In this document: positions 56,658 through 64,000 of the stretch, piece by piece | Numbering within the stretch: position 1 is the first letter of the stretch | Layout: each line of letters starts with the position of its first letter | Source of the DNA: Nannochloris sp. 'desiccata' | Taxonomy: Eukaryota; Chlorophyta; Trebouxiophyceae; Chlorellales; Chlorellaceae | NCBI GenBank assembly: GCA_019044685.2 | Contig: JAGTXX020000010.1 | Span: 620,001-684,000 of the forward strand | Length of the DNA: 64,000 nucleotides | Direction of reading: 5' to 3' | Notes under the pieces: model-generated | Told to the model about the DNA's origin: nothing | What the model saw: only the letters and a program-made list of their open reading frames with translations | Database searches by the model: none | Program-made: the position numbers and the translations under genes

Positions 56658-59350
56658 TTATACACGGGGTCGCTTTGCAGCAGCTGCATTCATTTGATGG
56701 TGAGCAAGCAGTGCTCGACAGGCAGCAGCCATCGCATCTGCACCAGAGCTGTTCCCTGCTGAAGAAAAATTAGAAAAATCTCTCTTTAAGGAAATTGCAG
56801 CTGGTGCAGGAACTACATGGATTTGCTGTTGTTGCCGAGCAATAGCCCAGTTTTGAATGGCGGCAGTAACTGCAAGCCGCTGTTGAGATGCATACTGCTC
56901 TCGGGCGGCGGCGGCAGCGGCGGCAGCGGCGGCTGCTTCTTGCTGCTGCTGCTGCTGCTGACGGGCAAGTGCAGCCTGCATAATAGCCATCAACGCATGA
57001 TGAGCATGTTCACATGAAACACCAGGTTGTTGTTGTTGTTGTTGTTGAGGAGCTTCTCCAGAAGCACGTGGTGCGGAAGATTGCAGTGGCAAGACGGGCA
57101 ATGTCTGGCGCTGTTGGTAGTGTGCAATAAAATTCTGCAATCGACCATACAAAGCACCAAACTCTTCAACATTAACCACTGGTGGTGGTGCTGCTGCTTC
57201 AGGAACAAGAGTATCAAGGGGGACAGGGGGGGCTCCAAAGGAAACAGGGGGGGTCGATGCCCTCTGCTGCCGATCCCAAGGGAAACGTACGCTACCTCCA
57301 TCTTCACTATTTTCTTTTTGAGGACCAGGAGCAGGAGTAACAGCACGCCTCTTTCCACCAGCACCGGCGCCATTGACAGTAGGATTATGAACAACAACAG
57401 TCTGCCTTCTAGGAGTCGCGGTCTTGCTGTTAGTAAGCCCGCTTAAATCGTTAGAAGAGTGGTATTGGTGCTGCTGTTGGTGAAGCATTTTCCGCCGGGA
57501 TGAGCCGCCAACAGACGCCAGGGCAGGTGGTGTCATTGATCTACTGTCTCTGCCACCATTATCACCATAAAGCTCTTCATATCCATGAAGATCGTGAGAA
57601 ATCTCTAATAAAGTAACAGCAGCAGATTCTGAAGGGTAATTCTCTACAGAAAAGTTGGTCAACGCATCGCTACCATGCTGTGCCAGGCATGCGACATCAT
57701 ACGCCTTGGCAGCCTCGGCTTCTGTGGTGAAAGTACCAAGAAGCTGGTACTCTTTTCCATCCCAAATTTCAGAGATCCAGGATTTATGTGATTCACTCCA
57801 AGATACACCAAGCATATTACTCGAAGAAGAATCCTGACGAGCATCTTTATAAACTTTGTTATTCGAGTTGCTGTTGTAATACGCTCTGCCGCCGGGTTTT
57901 CCCTCAATGCACTGAGCAGATGACTGAAACCCAGTATTAGACGTGGCGCCATCCTTTCCATCTTCTTCACCTACCTCGTCTTCAGAATAAACTCCATAGT
58001 GCGATCGCGGGTAGTTTGTCGGCGCATTAGGACCTCGGATTCTTAAAAGCGCTTGATCATATGCATGAGCTGCATCTTCTTCACGTTCAAAATAGCCTAA
58101 ATGGTGGACTTCAGCGCCTTTCCAGAGTTGGGCACGCCATTTATGGCAATTGGAGTTCCAAGAAACGCCACGGAAACTAGAAGAGCCTTTGACAGGGAGA
58201 ACACGCATACCACCACTACCGCCACGACGCGGGTGTGCTTGATGATGAGTGAAAGCCCCACCAGCAGCTTGGGAAGCTGCTTCTACTTTTATATGAGCAG
58301 CAGCAGCAGCAGTGGTGGTTGATCGAGGTCGAGAACCAGCAGCACCTCCAGCAGCAGCAGCAGCGGCGACAGAACGAGTTCCAGAAGGGATGTGTTGCTT
58401 CACAGCATGCGCAGCAGCATGTGCAGGCCTAGGCAAAACCACTCCAGCATACGTATCAGGGAAGTTGAGTTTCGCACTAGTACCATGAATACGAGCAGCG
58501 CAATCGTCATACGTCAAAGCAGCCTCGTCTTCGTTTGAAAAATAGCCGAGGAAGCGCTGTTTCCCAGCTTCATAAATCCTAGCTTCCCACTTCGAGTTAG
58601 ATTTATGCCACACAACGCCACGGTACTTGGAAGGACCACCTTGGGCAGCAGAACGGCCGCCGAGAGATACACCAGCAGCTTCGAGGGTGGCTAAGCGGGA
58701 CGTAGACGCAGCAGCAGGTGATGGTGGTTGCGGGGGGGGAGGAGAAGTAGTGGCTTTGGTGTTGACAGCAACGTCAGCAGCAGCAGCAGTGGTGGTGGTC
58801 TTTGCTAGATCTTGCTCCTGCTGTAAATGTTGAGAAGATCCACCAGAGGTATGCGCAGTTAGAGTAGCAGGGTTCTCTATGCTCGCAGTGGGGGAGGGCA
58901 CGCCTATATCGGGAATGTGCCAGCCGTTGGGCGGGGTCATGAGATTACCGGTGCTGTTGTCAGTGGTGGTGTTCTTCTTGTCGTTGTTGTTAAGGATAGC
59001 AGTAGCAGAAGGTGCTGTGCCATTCAGACCAGAAAAAACTTCTCTGCAAGAAAGGTAGAAAAAAAAAGGGGGGGGAGAAGGAGGAAAGAAGGTGGGTGAG
59101 TCGCGGCACTTTATAAAAATAATAAAACAAGAATTTTGTGATTGGTAGTATTCCCCTGCCCCCTCCCCCTAGCCTGCCTAAATAAGACTTTATAAAAATA
59201 ATAAAACAAGAATTTTGTGATTGGTAGTATTCCCCTGCCCCCTCCCCCTAGCCTGCCAGACCTGAGACGTAGAGCCAATGCCTTAGTAGCCTCTGGGGTG
59301 TATGGAACACTGATGAGGTGCTCTGGAGACCATGAACTCGCTTCAGTCAT
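56658..59350 (-). CDS. AP2-family transcription factor with three AP2 domains
   Basis: Two exons are predicted, 59350-59262 and 59043-56658, total about 824 aa. The join uses donor CAG|GTCTGG and acceptor TTGCAG in phase 2; this donor is non-canonical beyond GT, so exon 1 is the weakest part. A start at ATG 58940 is a fallback. Domain 1 (about residues 167-225) starts SKYRGVVWHKSNSKWEARIY. Domain 2 (about 318-380) starts SSFRGVSWNSNCHKWRAQLW. Domain 3 (about 437-495) starts SNMLGVSWSESHKSWISEIW and has lost the RG of the usual YRGV. The LGYF and AAxAYD motifs are kept in the first two. The layout is like the AP2/ANT class of plants and algae. The C-terminal half is Gln/Ala-rich and likely an activation region. 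The protein is probably a nuclear regulator, with unknown targets. Confidence 0.88.
59108..59257. repeat. 71-bp direct duplication in the AP2 gene intron
   Basis: Two identical 71-bp copies, 59108-59178 and 59187-59257, are separated by 8 bp (period 79). Each includes an AT-rich start and a CCCCTGCCCCCTCCCCC tract. The right copy ends 4 bp before the predicted exon boundary. Confidence 0.95.
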
Positions 59351-61154
59351 CCGAGCCACTCGAGGTTTGACGAGAGAAACTTTTTCTTTTTCCCCCAAGA
59401 GTTAGAAATGGAGGATGATTAGCAATGCAGGTAGTAAAGCCAACTGTGACCAAGATAGTAAATAATCAAAAGATGCTTCTCGTCTGATCAATCGCATTTG
59501 TTAATACTACAAGGTATACACCACCACACAAAAGCACTCCAAGAATGAGTGTACCAGCATAGGCCTGGGTGCCAGCCTAACTACTCACGTTTCGAGAGGT
59601 TGGGTAAGACGCTAAGTTCTAGGGAAAGAGAGGCGAGCGATGCCATCACAAGACGTTGGTGAGGTACTGCTGGCTGCAGCAAGAAGATTAGTCAACCGTA
59701 GAAACTTGCTGGCTGCTCTTTAAATGGCAACTTGCCGTCGCCTTGAAGGCTCGAGAGAGACCAATCGGCATGCACACAAGAATCTTCCTCTCCAGGCTTG
59801 TTCAGGCTCCTCCGACACCCGTCATATACAGTATATGAAATATTCTAAATAAGTAGATTAAGTCTTACCTAAATCGTTTAAGGTCATTTTGGCACTTTTC
59901 ATGCTCTAGGGGCAATATTCGAATGTCGCTAACCATACTCGCGATACCTTGCTGGTATGAATAGGGTTATAGACTTCTGCACTAATCAGGCGAGCTTAAC
60001 AAAGTCTTGGCCTGACTCTGCAGAGAAAAATGGGGGTGCAGCAAAGATGGCCTAATTAGGTTTTTCAGGCAATGGTGCCAATGTGCGCAAATATGAGTAG
60101 CCCTAATAACTGTAGGAGGTGTATGTCTGCTTGATAGGACCAAGCAAAATAATATATGAACAATGCTCCAGAGCGGCGAGGTATTGAATGAAGTGTTAGT
60201 CGTGACGTCATTTCATGCGTACGCAGCACGAAGGCTTCGTGTCCTCCACCGTGACTCGTAGCTGCCACCAGAGGAGGAGCTGCAGTGGTTTAATAATAGT
60301 ACAGCCGACCTTGAAATCTTGTAGAGATGCCGCTTTAACAAAGTTACCCAGTCTTTGTGTCCACAATTGGGTTCAAAGATACACTGCAGCACTGTATTTA
60401 CAAGGGAGGCAACTCCCAACTGGCGGTAAGAAGATGAAACTTGTGGCGTATATTTTGTTTAGACATAAAATGCATGCCTTCAGAGTGCTTTCCTAACTCA
60501 TACTCCACATGTCTGCTATGTAGCATCCATGCTGGCACTTGTCAACCTATTTCCTTCCTTAAACCCTTTTATAAAAGCTTTCTTTTGAGTTCCCAAAGGG
60601 CGGGGGCTCAAAGCGGACTTTGACCTGGTCGCAACAGCCAGGCCGCAGCCACGCTGCATATGATAACCAACTGAAAGATAGCTCAAATACACCAACAGAG
60701 CACTGAACATGCGTCTGGAGGCTTCGTTTACCAAGCGCGTGTTATCAAGGCTGAAAAAAACAAAACAAACACGACAAAACAAAATAACCCCAACAGGGTG
60801 ACTTAAGGGATCGTAAGAAGCCACCAGCTTTCAGGCCACCCCTATTTCCAATAATCTTCAAAAAGTCACCCTACGCCAGTTAGTGGTAGTAAATTAGAGC
60901 GAAGTTGTTTCTTGAGGTGCTTGACGAGTGTAGTAAAGTTAAAACAGCTTCAGTCAGTTTTGGCCTGTTTCCACTCGATGGAAAGGGCGAAAACAGGCAA
61001 CGTTTGAACTCATTTACTTGACAGAGTCTTTGCTCATGACGTTAAAGCACATTTTAATGCTTCATTATTTTCCGTGCATTTATAGGGAAATTTAGCAACC
61101 CTGGCTGACGCTATTTGTGCGTTAAAAAGTTTATTGACGATCGACAACAACTGA
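59351..61154. other. Gene-poor intergenic region
   Basis: About 1.8 kb without a recognisable gene, RNA or transposon. Short frames on both strands have no domain or splice support. The left part should hold the AP2 gene promoter, and the part near 61.1 kb the NEDD1 promoter. Confidence 0.5.
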
Positions 61155-63359
61155 ATGGAGCCAGACTACGCAGGGGAGCTTCTAGCAGCCTGCTGCGGCA
61201 CAGCCTTGCATCTATGGAGACCTAAAATTGGCAGCGATGGAGAAGATAAAGCCGTGCCTTCTGACCGCACAGTTCTAGCAGCTGCATGGAATCGAAATAA
61301 TAAAGTAGTTGCCTCTGCGCGAGAAGACAGTTCTATTGAGCTGCGTTATAGCAATGGCACCTTGATGACTACGTTACCACGCGGAGGACCCCAGCTTGGG
61401 TCCAAACCAGCTACCAGCCTTGCCTGGAGCATGGGCTCCAAGCGGCTCGCTGCTGCCTCTCTTGATGGCAACGTTTACATCCATGATATGACTGCAAAGG
61501 TAAATTGTTCTAAATCTATGCTACCAATATTCAAACTAGAGTCATGGCAGTATCCCACAAAATGACAAAATTAATATACGTTAAACCATATGGGCTCTTA
61601 ACCATCCTTCTCTTCTTTCACTTTGCAGACATGCACGCCGCTTGCTGTTGAATCTTCTTTCCCTCTTACGAGCGTCGCCTTCCACCCAGATGACCGCTTC
61701 CTTGCCACAGCAGGACGCAAAATCTCTTTATTCTCAGTCCAAAGCCTCAGTTCATTAGGCAACCTATCCCTAGAAACTGAAACTCCTGGCTTTTCGAGCA
61801 TTGCAATTGCCGCCGGCCAGCCATCCCTCGCAGCTGGAACATCTTGCGGTTGTGTTGCGGTATGGGATTATAAAACCAAGCAACAAGTGTATATAGATAC
61901 TGATAGGCATATAGGTGGTACAACGGCAGTACAATTCGCTCCATTAGACCCAGGCGTACTTTATTCAACGGGAAAAGACGGGGCTTTGCTCATGCAAGAT
62001 CTCAGAGCAGGCCCTTTCCACGTCCCTACCGCACGTATTGGCGCTGGAACAGGCCTCACAACACTATCTATACGCGAGGATTTCACCTACATTGCAGCAG
62101 GTACAGTAGATGGGCGGGTACTGCTCTACGATCCTAGATATTGTGCTGCGCCTGCTGCCACATTGCGTTGCGGTGATCCTGCTCCTGTTACCAGCATCCA
62201 ATGGCAGCACAATTATCAAAGTTTAACAAGTAGAGCGAAAGATGCAGTGGCACATGCAGTTGCAGAAGGCACGTTCCCAGCTGGGAGGTTGTCGATGGCG
62301 ATGTCTATGCAGTCTGGGGAAGGAGCAGATAGTTCTGGTGATTCTATTTACCCTGGGGCTGGTACGATCACCGCTGATGCGTTTGCTGTTGGGAACCCTT
62401 CTGAATCTGCTACGAATGCTCGTTGCAATAGACTGAGCTTAGCGTCTTCTTTAGCTTCGCGTTTAGAGCCGCCTAGGAAACTCGACCTCAGCCCTATTAT
62501 GAGTTCAAGAGAAGGCGGGACTGCTGTTGGCGGTGCTGTTGGCGGTGTCGGCAAAGGTAAGAGCAAACCTGATGCTCCTTCTACATCTATATCTGAGTAT
62601 CACGCAGCGTTATCTCGGCTTCGAAGAGAATCTACCGCGACAGTTACGGCGGTAAATGAACCACCACCACCATCATCACGTTCATCAGCAGTACCACGGA
62701 CAACCACAGCTCCCGTTGTGGCGGCAGCGACGAATACTAACCGTACAGATGCTGAATTGCCTTCTCAAGTGGAATTACCTGCAAATATTATTCACACGCA
62801 ACATAATGTGCTTCTTTCTCCTCTTCCTCCGCTGTCTCCCCTTGCCTCTGCCCCTGCTGTGGAGGCGGTAGTGCCTTCCACTAGCGATTATAGCACTGGA
62901 GAACCATCTTGGCGCATTAAGGCTATGACGCCACGACGAGGCGCTGCTGCTACTGCTACTGCTGCTATTGATCATACAGATGCTGGTGGCGTATCTTCAC
63001 GCAGCATCAGGCAGCGTGAGACCATCACTAACCCTGCTGGAAGCCCTTCAAAGATGCCGCTGGTTGCTATGGAAAAAAATGCTATTACCACAGTAACACC
63101 GCCAATGGCCTCGAAAGAGCACCATCCAAGTCAAGGTACTCAATTCAAATCTCTACCTATTGACGGGCACGCTTTACAACAAGACATTCTGGCAATGCAT
63201 CTTGATATGTTGACTCACTTTAAAGAACAAGAAAGGGCACACGCTGCTCTGGTGGCAGGAGTTGTGGCCAAGCAAGAAGCGCTCGAAGACGAGGTGGCAG
63301 CACTACGCCAAGAACTGCGAGATTTATTGAGCAGACGAGATAATACTTTATGGCTGTAG
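61155..63359 (+). CDS. NEDD1: NEDD1-type WD40 protein, gamma-tubulin ring complex recruiter
   Basis: Two exons are predicted, 61155-61499 and 61629-63359, with donor AAG|GTAAAT and acceptor TTGCAG in phase 0, total 691 aa. Residues 1-320 form the WD40 propeller, with blades ending CGCVAVWDYKTKQ and DGRVLLYDPRYC. A disordered Ser/Pro/Ala-rich middle follows. The last 60 residues make the NEDD1 signature coiled coil: LQQDILAMHLDMLTHFKEQE then KQEALEDEVAALRQELRDLL. This helix binds gamma-tubulin in animals and plants, and the propeller binds augmin or centrosomal and spindle sites. The protein directs microtubule nucleation in mitosis. Several WD sites are degenerate, as is usual for the family. 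The gene is not linked functionally to its neighbours, although separase lies in the same window. Confidence 0.9.
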
Positions 63360-63538
63360 TTAGTAAACTTATACTCTTAAATTATTATCACACTTTTAAA
63401 TAGTCACGTAAGTCAAAAATACAGATAGGTACAAAATTTTGTGTCCTGTTGAAGCAGGAATTGCAGTTGAGCAGACGGGTAATTTTTAAAACTACAATAC
63501 ATGTATAAATCAAGTAAAATTTATTACTATTGTTATTA

Positions 63539-64000
63539 TTATTTGTATTTTTGACAACTAGTGTAAGAACCGGAACTATCTTTTACTTTCTTATTATTCC
63601 AAACTACCTCACCTTCCTGTTCTGCCTTTCTTCTCGCATCCTCGATGCCATCAAGCTCCCTTCCACCTCCATGTTGCAACCACGTCATGATCGCTTCTGC
63701 TTCATCTGACACCAATTCGTGTTTTGCCCATGCTAAATTAACTAGTTCCCCTACGTGACTTTCATCTAGAGTTAAGCTAAGGTCGCCTATAACGGGTTGT
63801 ACCAGCGGAGCCCATTTTTCAGTTGCAGGCCGAGGTGGTTCAGTTAGAGAGCCATTTTCAGCTACAATACCACTCTTTTTTAATGCATTAACAATGCCTT
63901 CTGCCATTGTCTCGTCTATCAACGGTGATCTTTCAGTTAAAAATTCTACAGTCACCGGTCGCGGGTGGATTTTTAATTCTAAAACCGGCGTTCCGGTATT
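63539..64000 (-). CDS. Unknown protein, C-terminal part (5' end beyond the window)
   Basis: A minus-strand open frame runs from the window edge to the stop at 63539, at least 150 residues. The apparent start near 63955 is a GTG in an ongoing frame, so the true start or an upstream exon lies outside. The visible part has a beta-like segment (PVLELKIHPRPVTVEFLTER) followed by a mixed acidic helical region with AEQEGEVVWNNKK. No known domain is recognised. Frame openness and composition support a real coding region, but no function can be offered. Confidence 0.6.
   Translation of the reverse strand, partial: NTGTPVLELKIHPRPVTVEFLTERSPLIDETMAEGIVNALKKSGIVAENGSLTEPPRPATEKWAPLVQPVIGDLSLTLDESHVGELVNLAWAKHELVSDEAEAIMTWLQHGGGRELDGIEDARRKAEQEGEVVWNNKKVKDSSGSYTSCQKYK

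Noticed and set aside
59351..61154. Several 60-100 codon frames on both strands
   Set aside because: None shows a domain, sensible splice links or gene-like composition.
1..64000. tRNA, rRNA, CRISPR arrays or bacterial-style operons
   Set aside because: I looked for tRNA T-loop-like motifs, repeat-spacer arrays and ribosome-binding-site-led gene strings and found none; gene structure is eukaryotic throughout.

Overview
This window is a stretch of eukaryotic nuclear genome, most likely from a green alga (Chlorophyta); the genus cannot be named from the sequence alone. The green-lineage signs are a SAM-domain PRAT translocase of the HP30 type (25945-26864), a triple-AP2 transcription factor (56658-59350), a wax-synthase-type MBOAT (31188-32639) and a PC-esterase-like secreted protein (34170-35674). 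Genes are compact, have 0-3 short GT-AG introns, lie on both strands and are often divergently paired. The base composition is moderately AT-rich, with T-rich introns and UTRs. Many proteins carry runs of Ser, Ala, Gln or Gly. TAG, TAA and TGA all appear to act as stops, so the standard code applies.

Layout. 1-8.1 kb: 3' part of a UBE2H/Ubc8-type E2 gene, convergent with a three-exon separase gene. 8.3-19.4 kb: WD40 protein, cytochrome b5-containing sulfite oxidase, sodium:solute symporter, UDP-glucuronate decarboxylase (UXS), FAM210-like membrane protein, and WDR76/CMR1. 19.7-25.6 kb: a 1,833-aa SNF2 plus RING protein with SUMO-interaction-like motifs, divergent from WDR76/CMR1. 25.9-30.9 kb: HP30-type PRAT, an unresolved region with a GC-rich island, a membrane coiled-coil gene with a 75-nt higher-order repeat, and a conserved unknown. 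31.2-37.3 kb: MBOAT acyltransferase with a (GGT)29 tract, RBMX2/Ist3 splicing factor, PC-esterase, dCTP pyrophosphatase and Mediator subunit MED21. 37.6-43.4 kb: SPT6. 43.7-44.5 kb: a small hAT DNA transposon derivative with intact ends. 44.9-49.0 kb: MutT/Nudix hydrolase, La protein, and an archaeal-type AAA ATPase gene broken by an in-frame stop. 49.0-50.9 kb: gene-poor DNA with a near-perfect 36-bp inverted repeat and a decayed coding-like fragment. 51.0-64 kb: a very large OSCA/CSC1-type channel, the AP2 factor, 1.8 kb of empty DNA, NEDD1, and the 3' end of an unknown gene.

Function. Most genes are housekeeping: chromosome segregation and spindle (separase, NEDD1), transcription and RNA (SPT6, MED21, La, RBMX2/Ist3), nucleotide-pool sanitation (dCTPase, MutT) and genome maintenance (WDR76/CMR1, SNF2-RING). 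They do not form an operon-like pathway, and I saw no convincing new multi-gene system. The best leads are the SNF2-RING protein with clustered SIM-like motifs, the repeat-built membrane coiled-coil protein, the hAT derivative, the broken ATPase, the 50.4-kb hairpin and the b5-bearing sulfite oxidase.

Exon boundaries were placed by reading GT/AG sites and matching reading phase. They are predictions without transcript support.
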